In this document: piece after piece, positions 51,690 to 60,700 of the stretch | Numbering within the stretch: position 1 is the stretch's first letter | Layout of the letters: each line of letters opens with the position of its first letter | Origin: Nocardia cyriacigeorgica | GTDB taxonomy: Bacteria; Actinomycetota; Actinomycetes; Mycobacteriales; Mycobacteriaceae | Direction of reading: 5' to 3' | Assembly (NCBI RefSeq): GCF_010868145.1 | Contig: NZ_JAAGUY010000020.1 | Coordinates: forward strand, 1 to 64,000 | Length of the DNA: 64,000 nucleotides | Program-made: the position numbers and the translations under genes | Notes under the pieces: model-generated | Told to the model about the DNA's origin: nothing | Seen by the model: the letters and a program-made list of their open reading frames with translations, nothing else | The model's database searches: none

Positions 51690-52787
51690 ATGCTCGGCAA
51701 ACCCAGCTATCCGGTGCAACTGATCCAGCCCGACGGCCGTCGCGTTCTCGATCGGGAACACGCCGCCGTGGTCGCCGATATCGGCCCCGATGAACTGCGG
51801 GACCTGTACGAAGACCTGGTGGTGACCCGCAGGATCGACACCGAGGCCACCGCATTGCAGCGTCAGGGCCAGCTCGGGCTGTGGGCTCCCTTGCTGGGCC
51901 AGGAGGCCGCCCAGGTGGGCTCGGCGCGCGCCCTGCATCCCGACGACTACGTGTTCTGTAGCTACCGGGAGGCCGCGGTCGCCTATTGCCGCGGCGTCGA
52001 CCCGGCCGAACTGACCCGGATGTGGCGCGGTGTTGCTCATTCGTGCTGGGATCCAGATGTCATCAATATGACCAATCCGGCCATCGTCGTCGGCGCACAA
52101 GGCCTGCATGCCACCGGATACGCCTTCGCCGCGCATCTGGAAGGTGCGGATATCGCCACCATCGCCTATTTCGGTGACGGTGCGACCAGCCAGGGCGATA
52201 TCGCCGAGGCGCTCGGGTTCGCGGCGAGCTGGAGCGCGCCGGTGGTGTTCTTCTGCCAGAACAATCACTGGGCGATCAGCGAACCGGTCCGCTTGCAGAG
52301 CGCCACGCCCATCGCGCAGCGCGCCCTCGGCTACGGCATCCCCTCGGTCCAGGTCGACGGCAACGATGTGCTCGGGGTGCTTTCTGTCACCAGGCAGGCG
52401 CTGGCAAGGGCACACGCCGGCGGCGGCCCATCGTTTATCGAGGCGATCACCTACCGCATGGGTCCGCACACCACCGCCGACGACCCGACGCGCTACCGGT
52501 CCGCCGCCGAAACCGAGGAATGGAAGAAGCGCGACCCCATCGACCGGGTGCACCGGCTGCTCGAACGCGAGAACCTGCTGAACGCACAGTTCGAGCAGCG
52601 GGTCCGCGCCAGGGCCGACGAGGTCGCCGCTGTGGTCCGTAGTGCCACCATCGACATGGCCGATCCCGCGCCGATGGAGCTGTTCGACCACGTCTACAGC
52701 ACCGAGCATCCGCTGATCGCCGCACAACGGCGTGAATACGCGGAGTATCTGGCAGCCGATGCGCCAACGGAAGGAGTTCCGTCATGA
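51690..52787 (+). CDS. bkdA: 2-oxoacid dehydrogenase E1 alpha subunit (thiamine-dependent)
   Basis: 365 residues. FGDGATSQGDIAEALGFAASW is the thiamine-diphosphate-binding GDG...N region, followed by FFCQNNHWAISEP, and the loop YRMGPHTTADDPTRYR is where E1 kinase serines lie in relatives. It decarboxylates a branched 2-oxoacid or pyruvate. The ATG at 51690 is 10 bp after AGGAGG; the in-frame ATG at 51681 is too close. The order E1a-E1b-E2 without E3 recalls bkdABC of M. tuberculosis. Confidence 0.88.
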   Translation: MLGKPSYPVQLIQPDGRRVLDREHAAVVADIGPDELRDLYEDLVVTRRIDTEATALQRQGQLGLWAPLLGQEAAQVGSARALHPDDYVFCSYREAAVAYCRGVDPAELTRMWRGVAHSCWDPDVINMTNPAIVVGAQGLHATGYAFAAHLEGADIATIAYFGDGATSQGDIAEALGFAASWSAPVVFFCQNNHWAISEPVRLQSATPIAQRALGYGIPSVQVDGNDVLGVLSVTRQALARAHAGGGPSFIEAITYRMGPHTTADDPTRYRSAAETEEWKKRDPIDRVHRLLERENLLNAQFEQRVRARADEVAAVVRSATIDMADPAPMELFDHVYSTEHPLIAAQRREYAEYLAADAPTEGVPS

Positions 52788-53758
52788 TCACCACCTTCGC
52801 CGCCGCACTCAATTCCGGGCTGCGCCGGGCGCTGGAGGACGACCCGAAGGTGCTGCTCATGGGCGAGGACATCGGCCGTCTCGGTGGTGTGTTCCGGGTG
52901 ACCGACACGTTGCAGAAGGACTTCGGTAACAATCGCGTCATAGATGCGCCGCTGGCCGAATCCGGCATCATCGGTACGGCTTTCGGTATGGCGCTGCGCG
53001 GATTCCGTCCGGTGTGTGAGATCCAGTTCGACGGATTCGTCTATCCCGCCTTCGACCAGATCGTTTCCCAGGTGGCCAAGATCCACTACCGCACGCAGGG
53101 AAAGGTGAAGGCGCCCATCACCATTCGCATCCCGTTCGGCGGCGGCATCGGCTCGGTGGAGCATCATTCCGAATCGCCGGAGGCGTATTTCGCGCATACC
53201 GCCGGACTCCGGGTGATGACGCCGAGTAATCCAGCCGACGCCTTCGTTATGATCCGGCAGGCGATAGCGCTGGATGATCCGGTGATCTTCTTCGAACCAA
53301 AGCGCCGCTACTGGGACAAGGCCGACGTCGACTTCGAGGCGCAGGCCCCGCTACCGCCCGATCGCGCCCGGGTCTGCCTCGACGGCGTCGACGCCACCGT
53401 CGTCGCATACGGCGGTACGGTCGCGACCGCGCTTGCCGCCGCGAAAATCGCTGCCGAGGAGGGGCATTCGCTCGAGGTCATCGATCTGCGCAGCCTCTCG
53501 CCCATCGACTTCGACACCGTGGCGGAGTCGGTGGCCAAAACAGGCAGGCTGGTGGTGGTCCACGAGGCGCCGGTTTTCGCCGGGCTCGGCGCCGAAATCG
53601 CCGCCCGCATCACCGAACGCTGCTTCTATCACCTGGAGGCGCCGGTACTGCGCGTTGGCGGCTTCGACATCCCCTACCCCCCGGCTAAGCTCGAAAAGCA
53701 CCACCTGCCCGATCCGGACCGTATTCTCGCGGCGATCGACCGTTCATTGGCCGCCTGA
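52784..53758 (+). CDS. bkdB: 2-oxoacid dehydrogenase E1 beta subunit
   Basis: 324 residues. LLMGEDIGRLGGVFRVTDTL and APLAESGIIGTAFGMALRGFRPVCEIQF are the E1 beta signatures, and GVDATVVAYGGTV begins the C-terminal transketolase-like domain. It starts at an ATG that overlaps the E1 alpha stop by 4 bp, so subunits are made in equal amounts. Confidence 0.93.
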   Translation: MITTFAAALNSGLRRALEDDPKVLLMGEDIGRLGGVFRVTDTLQKDFGNNRVIDAPLAESGIIGTAFGMALRGFRPVCEIQFDGFVYPAFDQIVSQVAKIHYRTQGKVKAPITIRIPFGGGIGSVEHHSESPEAYFAHTAGLRVMTPSNPADAFVMIRQAIALDDPVIFFEPKRRYWDKADVDFEAQAPLPPDRARVCLDGVDATVVAYGGTVATALAAAKIAAEEGHSLEVIDLRSLSPIDFDTVAESVAKTGRLVVVHEAPVFAGLGAEIAARITERCFYHLEAPVLRVGGFDIPYPPAKLEKHHLPDPDRILAAIDRSLAA

Positions 53759-53778
53759 CCCAGAGCCGAGGTGCCTTC

Positions 53779-55167
53779 GTGGATGACCCGCGTGCCGACG
53801 TCCCGAATCACGTGCTGGAATTCCGGCTGCCGGATCTGGGGGAGGGCCTCACCGACGCCGAACTGCAGTCCTGGTCGGTAGCCGTCGGCGACACCGTCGA
53901 GCTGAACCAGACCATCGCCGAGGTGGAAACCGCCAAGGCAGTGGTGGCATTGCCATCACCGTTCGCGGGCACAGTGGTCGAACTGCTGGCCGAGCCGGGG
54001 CAGACCGTGCCGGTCGGCGCGCCGCTGATTCGTGTGCGCACCACCGCACCCGCTATGCCCGAGGCGCCCTCGATCGCGGAATCGTCCGAGCCGCCTGCGC
54101 CCGAACGTAAGTCGGTGCTCGTCGGGTACGGCCCGGAAGACGAGGCTGTATCGCGACGTCGTCGGCCCGCCGCGAAAAGCGCACAGCGGCAGGCGGAGTC
54201 GGGCAACGGGACTCACGTTCCGAACGCAACCGCGTCCCCTGGCGCTCGCGCCGCCGCGACACCCGGTGCCAGGAAGCTGGCCGGAGAGCTGGGCATCGAC
54301 CTGTGGTACGTGGCGGGATCCGGTCCGGAGGGTGCCGTCACCGTCGAGGATGTGCGCTCGGCGGTGCCGGTCTCACCACCCCGGATCCGCGCCGTCGCAC
54401 CTGCCGCGGCCGAATCCGAGGCGCAGCCCGAGGCCGGTACGGAATCCGGTGTCGTGCGCCCACCCGCGCGCGAGGAGCGCACCCCGATCACCGGAATCCG
54501 CAAACGCACCGCGGCCGCCATGGTTGCCAGCGCGCGCACCATTCCGCAGGCAGGCGCGTCGATCACCGTGGACTGCACGGCGTCGATGGAACTGCTCGAC
54601 CACCTGCGCACCACCGCGTCCTTCACCGGGCTGACGCTGACCCCGCTGGCCTTGGTCGCCAAATCGGTGCTGGCCGCGCTCGCGGAATTCCCCGGGATGA
54701 ACGCGTACTGGGATGAAGCCAACCAGGAGATCGTCACCAAGCACTACGTCAATCTCGGAATCGCCGTGGCCACCGAACGCGGGCTGCTGGTGCCCAACAT
54801 CAAGGACGCGCACGCGTTGAGTCTGCGTGATCTGTGCCGCGATATCGGCTGGCTGGTCGATGTGGCCCGCACCGGGAACGCCGCACCCACCGATCTGCGC
54901 GGTGGCACGTTCACCATCTCCAATGTCGGCGTCTTCGGAGTCGACACGGGGATGCCGCTGGTCAACCCCGGTGAGGCCGCGATCATGTGCCTCGGCGCGA
55001 TCAGCAGACGCCCCTGGGTCGTGCGCGACGAACTCGCCATCCGCTGGGTCACCACCCTCACCCTCAGCTTCGATCATCGCATGATCGACGGCGAACAGGC
55101 CGCCCGTTTCCTGGCGACGGTTGGCAGCCTGATCGAGGATCCGATCACCTTGCTCAGCCGTCTCTAG
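53779..55167 (+). CDS. bkdC: dihydrolipoamide acyltransferase (E2)
   Basis: 462 residues. One lipoyl domain (1-85) has lipoyl Lys53 in VETAKAVV. A peripheral-subunit-binding domain is at ~155-195 (ATPGARKLAGELGIDLWYVAGSGPEGAVTVEDV). The catalytic core (from ~235) ends with His433 and Asp437 in DHRMIDGEQ. GTG start, 20 bp after E1 beta. It moves the acyl group to CoA. No E3 gene nearby, so the shared Lpd must serve. Confidence 0.93.
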   Translation: MDDPRADVPNHVLEFRLPDLGEGLTDAELQSWSVAVGDTVELNQTIAEVETAKAVVALPSPFAGTVVELLAEPGQTVPVGAPLIRVRTTAPAMPEAPSIAESSEPPAPERKSVLVGYGPEDEAVSRRRRPAAKSAQRQAESGNGTHVPNATASPGARAAATPGARKLAGELGIDLWYVAGSGPEGAVTVEDVRSAVPVSPPRIRAVAPAAAESEAQPEAGTESGVVRPPAREERTPITGIRKRTAAAMVASARTIPQAGASITVDCTASMELLDHLRTTASFTGLTLTPLALVAKSVLAALAEFPGMNAYWDEANQEIVTKHYVNLGIAVATERGLLVPNIKDAHALSLRDLCRDIGWLVDVARTGNAAPTDLRGGTFTISNVGVFGVDTGMPLVNPGEAAIMCLGAISRRPWVVRDELAIRWVTTLTLSFDHRMIDGEQAARFLATVGSLIEDPITLLSRL

Positions 55168-56381
55168 CCCGCGGCCCGGCTCCGCAACGCCTGCCGCACG
55201 ACCAGCCCTGCCACCACGGCCCAGAAGGCGGCTCCGATTCCGAGGAATCCGATGCCGGCCGCGGCGACGAGGAATGTGACCACACCTGCTTCGCGATGCT
55301 GTTCCGAGGCCAGCGCCCCCGCGAGGACCGCGGCCAGAGTGGGCAGCAACGCGAGGCCCGCAACGGTTTCCAGCGTTCCCGCGGGCGCTGCGGCGATCAC
55401 AGCGACCAGCGCGGCCGAGCCGAGTCCGAGCAACAGATAGCACACGCCCGCCGTACATCCGGCGATCCAGCGACGTTCGGGGTCCGGATGTGCGGTGGGC
55501 GCGGCCGATAACGCGGTACTGATGGCCGCCAGATTGATCGCGTGGCCGCCGGCCGGAGCACCGGCAATCGTGCCGATCCCGGTGACGGCCATCGCGGCCC
55601 GCCACGGTGCTCGATAGCCGAAGGAACGCAGCACGGCCGCGCCCGGAATGTTCTGCGAGGCCATCGTGACGAAATAGAGCGGGACCGCGATGCTGATCAT
55701 CGCCTGCCAGCTCCACTGCGGCAGGACCAGCGCGACCGTCGGGATCATCGCGGCGGTGTCGAGATGTTTGTGCCCGGCCACGATGCCGACTCCCACACCG
55801 GCCGCGGCCGCACCGAAAGCGGCGATCACCGCCCAGCGTGCGGCGATTCGACGCATGATCAACCACACCAGGATGACCGGCACCACCACAGCGGGACTCG
55901 TCTGCAGCGCGCGCACCGGCGCCAGACACACCGGCACCAGGACACCGGCAAGCATGGCCTGGGCGATCTCCACCGGGATCGCCGTCACCAGGTCGGCGAG
56001 CCGCCGCGACAGTCCGGTGCACACGATGAGCACCCCCGTGATCACGAACGCGCCGATGGCCGCGGCCCAGCCACCGGAGACCAGTCCAGCGCCCGCGAGC
56101 AGCGCCGAGCCGGGGGTGGACCAGGCCACGATGATCGGCATCCGGTACCGATAGCTCAGCACGATCATGCCGATGGCCTGGGTCACGCACAGCGCGAGCA
56201 ACCCGGACGCGGCCTGCGCTGTGGACGCGCCGACCGCCGTGAGTCCGCTGAGCACCACCGCGAACGTGCTGGTGAAACCCACCAGCGCGGTGATCACGCC
56301 CGCGCCGATCGGCTGCGCGATATCGCGTGCGCCCTGGTCGGCGGTGGGGATGGCGGCGGCGGGCGGCGAATTCGACGACAT
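55164..56381 (-). CDS. BenE-family benzoate/H+ symporter-like transporter
   Basis: 405 residues with about twelve membrane helices. SYRYRMPIIVAWSTPGSALLAG and GAPAGGHAINLAAISTAL are signature segments of the BenE group. It could import benzoate or another aromatic acid, although no ring-cleavage genes lie nearby. The ATG at 56381 is chosen. Its stop overlaps the E2 stop by 3 bp (convergent). It faces the second rhodanese gene across 188 bp. Confidence 0.88.
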   Translation of the reverse strand: MSSNSPPAAAIPTADQGARDIAQPIGAGVITALVGFTSTFAVVLSGLTAVGASTAQAASGLLALCVTQAIGMIVLSYRYRMPIIVAWSTPGSALLAGAGLVSGGWAAAIGAFVITGVLIVCTGLSRRLADLVTAIPVEIAQAMLAGVLVPVCLAPVRALQTSPAVVVPVILVWLIMRRIAARWAVIAAFGAAAAGVGVGIVAGHKHLDTAAMIPTVALVLPQWSWQAMISIAVPLYFVTMASQNIPGAAVLRSFGYRAPWRAAMAVTGIGTIAGAPAGGHAINLAAISTALSAAPTAHPDPERRWIAGCTAGVCYLLLGLGSAALVAVIAAAPAGTLETVAGLALLPTLAAVLAGALASEQHREAGVVTFLVAAAGIGFLGIGAAFWAVVAGLVVRQALRSRAAG

Positions 56382-56569
56382 TGGGGCGATTGTGCGCTGG
56401 TCAGGACGCATTGTCCCGATCCAGTCGGGCGGAACTGGCCTGAATCCGGCGTGGCCGACCGCTCTTCGGACCGCATGGCGGCTTTGCCCGGTCCGGGGAC
56501 GGGATCGCGCCCGGATGCGTAGGGTAGGGGAGACGGGCTCGAGGATGCGGATCTCAACGAGGAGCTGGA

Positions 56570-57385
56570 GTGCGGCCGGTACTCATTTCGGCGGATGAAC
56601 TGCGGGAAGCGTTGTCGGACAATCGGGTACGGCTACTCGATGTGCGGTGGGCGCTCGGCGACCCGGATGGGCCGCAGCACTATCTTGACGGGCATATCCC
56701 CGGCGCGATCTTCGTCGACCTGGAGACCGAACTCGCGGCGCCACCTTCACCCGCACGCGGACGGCATCCGCTGCCCGAGATCGGGCAGCTGGAGAAATGC
56801 GCGCGCAGCTGGGGCGTGTGCGCGGGTGACACGGTGGTCGTCTACGACGCGACCGGCGGGATGGCCGCCGCCCGCGCCTGGTGGCTGCTGCGTTGGGCTG
56901 GCATCGCGGATGTGCGGATTCTGGACGGCGGCCTGCCCGCATGGATCGCCACCGGTGGTGTGCCTGCTACCGGCGCCGAGCCCGACCCCGCCGCAGGCGA
57001 TGTCGAGCTGAGCCCGGATCATCTGCCCGTCATCGATGCCGACGCGGCCGCCCGCTGGCCGGGCGCGCTGCTCGACGCGCGGGCAGGCGAACGCTTCCGC
57101 GGCGAACAAGAACCGATCGACCCACGTGCAGGCCACATCCCGGGCGCGATCAGCGCGCCGACCGCCGAGAACCTCACCGCCGACGGACTCTTCCGCCCAG
57201 CCGCCGAACTGCGCGGACGCTTCGCCGACTGCGGTGGCCCGGTCGCGGTCTACTGCGGTTCCGGAGTCACCGCCGCCCACCAGATCGCGGCTCTCGCTGT
57301 GGCAGGCATCGATGCCGCCCTGTACCCGGGCTCCTGGTCCCAATGGTCCAATGACCCGAAACGTGCTGTAGCCACCGGCGCGTGA
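56570..57385 (+). CDS. two-domain sulfurtransferase (mercaptopyruvate/thiosulfate type)
   Basis: 271 residues. The N-terminal rhodanese domain has DVRWALGDPDGPQHYLDGHIPGA. The active domain 2 has Cys229 in AVYCGSGVTA, the CGSGVTA loop of 3-mercaptopyruvate-type enzymes. Unlike the SseA-type protein at 17 kb it keeps its cysteine and is likely the working sulfurtransferase of this window. GTG start behind GGAGCTGGA. Confidence 0.9.
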   Translation: MRPVLISADELREALSDNRVRLLDVRWALGDPDGPQHYLDGHIPGAIFVDLETELAAPPSPARGRHPLPEIGQLEKCARSWGVCAGDTVVVYDATGGMAAARAWWLLRWAGIADVRILDGGLPAWIATGGVPATGAEPDPAAGDVELSPDHLPVIDADAAARWPGALLDARAGERFRGEQEPIDPRAGHIPGAISAPTAENLTADGLFRPAAELRGRFADCGGPVAVYCGSGVTAAHQIAALAVAGIDAALYPGSWSQWSNDPKRAVATGA

Positions 57386-57388
57386 GCA

Positions 57389-57760
57389 TTACGCCCATAC
57401 GGCGAAGATCACCGCAGCCACTGCCAGCGCGATCAGCGCGACAACGTCGATCTGTGCCACGCGGCGGATGCGTGGGTTCGCGTCGCGTGCGCCGAATGCG
57501 AACACGATGAACGTCGCCATGCTGACGGCACCCGCGATCATCGCGGGGACCCTCAGTTCCTCGACGAACGCGCCCGCGAGCATGGCTGCCCCGACCAGTA
57601 CGAGCAGCACCGCCCGATGTCGCAGCAACACCGTCAGGTCCTGATTCGCGGGATCCACTCCATAAGCGGCCCGCGCCTGCGCCGCCGACAACGCCACCAC
57701 ACCCGGTGCGAGATGAACCAGCCCCACCGCGATCAGCAAGACCTGCGCAAAGAACTCCAC
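57389..57760 (-). CDS. small four-helix membrane protein
   Basis: 123 residues with four hydrophobic segments (VEFFAQVLLIAVGLVHLAPGVVAL, HRAVLLVLVGAAMLAGAFV, VPAMIAGAVSMATFIVF and a last helix DVVALIALAVAAVIFAV). GTG start behind GGGAGGAG. It fits small DoxX-like or phosphopantetheine-adenylyltransferase-adjacent actinobacterial membrane proteins, but I do not recognise a family. Convergent with the rhodanese, 3 bp apart. Confidence 0.72.
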   Translation of the reverse strand: MEFFAQVLLIAVGLVHLAPGVVALSAAQARAAYGVDPANQDLTVLLRHRAVLLVLVGAAMLAGAFVEELRVPAMIAGAVSMATFIVFAFGARDANPRIRRVAQIDVVALIALAVAAVIFAVWA

Positions 57761-58016
57761 GGATGTCTCCTCCCTGCCCGGTGCTGCCTGGAGGGCGCTG
57801 CACCGATCGCTGAGGTAGATCATGACTGCCCTGCCGCGTCGCCGCTTCCAGAAACCGGCTGTCATCGGACGGCCGCAACCCGGACGTCGAAGTCGTGTCG
57901 CCGCTGCCGATTCGTCGCGGGTACACGGGATCTCGTGCCTCGACGTGGTGTGTCGGACACACGGCTGGCACGGCACAAGCGGTATCTATGAGCAGGCCGA
58001 AGCCACGGGTGCGTCG

Positions 58017-58805
58017 TTAGGGGCAGGTCCCGGCGATCGTCCGCATTGCGGCATGGTCACCGACGGTGACCGGCAGGTCGTAGCGCAGGGCCACAGCCAG
58101 GTATTTGGCTGCGTAGAAGCAGTGGCCGGGCCGTGACGGCGGCAGCCATTCAGCGGGTGTGCTGTCGCCCTTGGCCTGATTGGCGGCACGGGTGGTGGCC
58201 TGCAGGTTGTAGTCGATGTCATTGGCGAAGCGGACCCGGCGCTGGAGCGGCCAGGCGGCGGCGCCGAGATCCCAGGCGGCGGCCAGCGGGTACACGTGAT
58301 CGATCGGGACGTTGCTCGCATCGGATTTGGCGAAGGTGACGCTGGTGCCGGTGTACGGATCGGCCAGCACCCCGGAGATCACCACGCAGTCGCGGGTCCC
58401 GGGCCGATAAGCGGGGCCGGTGAGTTGGCGGGCGAGCACATTGTTTCGGGTGTCGCAGCCGTCGTGTCCGCCGGCGCCCTCGTAATCATCGGACCATGCG
58501 GGACCGAAGACACAGCCCTCACCCTCCCGGCAGCCACGTTCGTAGCCACCGGGATGTGGGCGAACCTCGACCACACGCACCGTCGCGAGCAGGCGCTCTA
58601 CTTCTGCGCGGCCTGGACTGCCCGGTGCGGGCTTCGCCGGCTGCGCGCATCCGTTGAGCAGGCACGCCGCGGCGGCCAGCACCGCGACGACCGGCGCCAC
58701 GATGCGTCGCGTCGGTCTCTGCTGCGCAGAGCATCCACGAGACGTGGATCGCCCCGTGACTATTGCTCTGGTCGGCGAGGTCAGCCGTCGAATTCCCACC
58801 CGCAT
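58017..58805 (-). CDS. exported HNH-family nuclease lipoprotein (GmrSD/DUF1524-like)
   Basis: 262 residues. A hydrophobic segment ends in lipobox LLNGC (Cys53), giving a membrane-tethered extracellular protein. The HNH core is IDHVYPLAAAWDLGA with Asp-His, then WPLQRRVRFANDIDYNLQATTRAANQAKGDSTPAEWLPP, the DUF1524 pattern of Asp-His…Asn…Asn/Lys. A disulfide-prone region (GCREGEGCVFG, GHDGCDTR) precedes it. Extracellular nuclease activity is likely. The ATG at 58805 is chosen; the in-frame ATG at 58844 is possible. Confidence 0.85.
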   Translation of the reverse strand: MRVGIRRLTSPTRAIVTGRSTSRGCSAQQRPTRRIVAPVVAVLAAAACLLNGCAQPAKPAPGSPGRAEVERLLATVRVVEVRPHPGGYERGCREGEGCVFGPAWSDDYEGAGGHDGCDTRNNVLARQLTGPAYRPGTRDCVVISGVLADPYTGTSVTFAKSDASNVPIDHVYPLAAAWDLGAAAWPLQRRVRFANDIDYNLQATTRAANQAKGDSTPAEWLPPSRPGHCFYAAKYLAVALRYDLPVTVGDHAAMRTIAGTCP

Positions 58806-58868
58806 GAACAAGGTGTACCGGCACCCACCGACAGGTGACGGCATTCGATGCGGGTTTCGAGGAGGGAT

Positions 58869-59231
58869 CTACAACCAGGCGCGGGCCAGCAGCTCGTCGG
58901 CGGTGTCCTGGGTGCCGTGCGGCGGGAAACGAGTGGCGGCCAGTGTGCTGCTGTGCGTGCCGTCATGGCCGATCAACCAGCAGCCACCGCGATCTTCGCA
59001 CTCGGCGATCTTGGCGAACGTGGTGAGCAGGAAGGTGATCGCCTCATGCGGATCGCCGGTATGCGCCAGCCGCTGCGATTCCCCCGGACGGGACAGATCC
59101 AGCCAGACGCCGGACTCGCCGTCCAGCCGCATCCCGACGATGCAGTGCGCGTTGACGAAGGTGAATTTGCGCCGTTCCCACGGTGTTGTCGGCGTGAAGC
59201 TCTGCTCGAGAACCTGGAGCAGAATCGTCAT
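58869..59231 (-). CDS. hypothetical protein of 120 residues
   Basis: The ATG at 59231 follows GAGGGCAGCAG. The protein is soluble, without signal or membrane helix. It has YLTT-like LLTTFAKIAECEDRGGCWLIGH and several Cys/His residues (HCIVGMRLD, ECEDRGGC). No family recognised. It lies upstream of the HNH lipoprotein gene on the same strand; distance and context do not prove a shared role. Confidence 0.62.
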   Translation of the reverse strand: MTILLQVLEQSFTPTTPWERRKFTFVNAHCIVGMRLDGESGVWLDLSRPGESQRLAHTGDPHEAITFLLTTFAKIAECEDRGGCWLIGHDGTHSSTLAATRFPPHGTQDTADELLARAWL

Positions 59232-59282
59232 ACTGCTGCCCTCCGCTATGTGTGCCGTCGTTGTGGGTGAATGACCGCGTTG

Positions 59283-59471
59283 TCACGCTGCGGGCGTCTT
59301 GTGGACCCGCTGCCTTGTTGTGAATGATGCCGCTACCGCAACCGCCGAACATCGAATCTCCGCGGTGACCAGCGGATACCCCAGTATGTTCCAGAATTCC
59401 TCTGTTGGGTACCGCAGAGCACGAGGTAATTCGTCCGGGTTTCCGGGCCAGGACCAGGTCGGCCGATACAT
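59283..59471 (-). CDS. possible small protein of 62 residues
   Basis: An ATG at 59471 preceded by GGAG seven bases earlier opens MYRPTWSWPGNPDELPRALRYPTEEFWNILG…, with a plausible soluble N-terminal half; the second half is low in codon bias. It sits between the Dabb gene and the 120-residue hypothetical on the same strand. It may be a decayed gene or noise. Confidence 0.35.
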   Translation of the reverse strand: MYRPTWSWPGNPDELPRALRYPTEEFWNILGYPLVTAEIRCSAVAVAASFTTRQRVHKTPAA

Positions 59472-59494
59472 CCACCCACTCCGGCGCACCGGCC

Positions 59495-59896
59495 TCAGGC
59501 GATACGCACCTCCGGAATCGTCGACATCAGCCGATCCCACTCCGGATACATCCGCACCTTGCGCTGGTGCAATGCCATGATCTGGGCATTGAGCTCGGGG
59601 TCCGGGTCGTCGGAGATATCCGGGCCGATGGCCACCTTCGCGAGATAAGGAATGATCACCGGATCGCCGGCCAGATGCACGGGATCGTGCATGTAGCGCT
59701 CCAGCGCCGCCAGGTCCGCGATGCCGACGCAGTACGAGTACGTGTATCCCGATTCCGGATCGCCGAGATCCTGTCCGACGCAGGCGAATTCGACCGATTC
59801 CACCGAGGCGGTGCGACGCAGCGTAGCCAGCACCAACTCCTTCTGCTGCTCGGTGACGTCATCGCGGAATCCGAAACGTAGTACGTGCACGATCAT
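59495..59896 (-). CDS. Dabb-family (stress-response A/B barrel) protein
   Basis: 133 residues. MIVHVLRFGFRDDVTEQQKELVLATLR and YMHDPVHLAGDPVIIPYLAKVAIGPD are the Dabb signatures of a dimeric ferredoxin-like barrel. The family includes olivetolic acid cyclase-like and stress proteins. GGAGGATTC precedes the ATG. It is divergent from a TetR gene with twin operators in the gap. Confidence 0.88.
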   Translation of the reverse strand: MIVHVLRFGFRDDVTEQQKELVLATLRRTASVESVEFACVGQDLGDPESGYTYSYCVGIADLAALERYMHDPVHLAGDPVIIPYLAKVAIGPDISDDPDPELNAQIMALHQRKVRMYPEWDRLMSTIPEVRIA

Positions 59897-59907
59897 GAAT
59901 CCTCCAG

Positions 59908-59927
59908 TTTGAACTTACCGGTTCAAA
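59908..59927. promoter_or_regulatory. operator 1 (TTTGAAC-N6-GTTCAAA)
   Basis: A perfect 7-bp inverted repeat with a 6-base spacer, 12 bp from the Dabb start. A second copy (TGAAC-N6-GTTCA) lies 48 bp away centre to centre. Confidence 0.65.
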
Positions 59928-59957
59928 ATACAAGTCCTACTAGTACAGTCAAACAAC

Positions 59958-59973
59958 TGAACCCGCAAGTTCA
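59958..59973. promoter_or_regulatory. operator 2 (TGAAC-N6-GTTCA)
   Basis: A perfect 5-bp inverted repeat matching the core of operator 1. Both sites sit in the 108-bp gap between the Dabb and TetR starts. Confidence 0.6.
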
Positions 59974-60004
59974 AAGTTGGCCGATTCTCCGATAAGCTCG
60001 CACG

Positions 60005-60640
60005 GTGACTCCACCGACGACCAGCCGCGGACGGATCGACAAGCGGCAAGCAATCCTCGAGGTGGCATTCGAGGTCTTCGCACGTCGCGGCTATGACCAG
60101 GCCTGCGTCCAGGAAATCGCCGATGAGGCGGGCGTGGCCAAGCCGACGGTGTACAACCACCTCACCGATAAACCCACGCTGTTGCGGGAAACGATGCGCG
60201 CAGCGGCGGATTCGGTCGGGGCGCAGTGCCTGGCCGCGCTCGAACCGCTGCGCGACTCCGGTTCAGGTCCGGGCACCGCGCTCGGCGAGACCGCGTATCG
60301 CCTGGTAACGGTATGCGCGGGGCCGCGGGCCACGGCATTACATCGCCTGACCTACGCGCAGCTGGTCACCTTCCCCGAGCTGACCACCGAGATCCTGGAC
60401 CGTGTGCCGCAGCGGCTGGCCGAGGCACTGGCCGATCGGCTGGCTCGCTACATGCTCGACGGGCGGCTGCGGCACTCCGATCCGGGACGTGCGGCCGAAC
60501 AACTGCTCGCCTTGCTCACCGGTCCGCTCGAACGGCACAGCAGGCTCGGAACACGCGAGATCACGGACGACACCCTCCGCGATATATCGGACGCGGCCAC
60601 CGACACGTTCATGCGGGCGTATGGCCCCGGCTCCGCATAG
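60005..60640 (+). CDS. TetR-family transcriptional regulator (AefR-like)
   Basis: 211 residues. Helix-turn-helix at ~12-55 (QAILEVAFEVFARRGYDQACVQEIADEAGVAKPTVYNHL). The C-terminal domain has ERHSRLGTREITDD, resembling the AefR-type ligand domain. GTG start at 60005. Twin palindromes between it and Dabb suggest it represses both. Confidence 0.9.
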   Translation: MTPPTTSRGRIDKRQAILEVAFEVFARRGYDQACVQEIADEAGVAKPTVYNHLTDKPTLLRETMRAAADSVGAQCLAALEPLRDSGSGPGTALGETAYRLVTVCAGPRATALHRLTYAQLVTFPELTTEILDRVPQRLAEALADRLARYMLDGRLRHSDPGRAAEQLLALLTGPLERHSRLGTREITDDTLRDISDAATDTFMRAYGPGSA

Positions 60641-60700
60641 CGACTGCGGGTTCTGAGGTGTGGGCAGGCAAGGCCAGCAGGCACCTTCGAACCCGGCAGA

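Noticed and set aside
57822..58136. plus-strand ORF starting MTALPRRRFQKP with a GAGGT site
   Set aside because: Arg/Pro-rich, overlaps the HNH gene antisense and has no family; likely chance.
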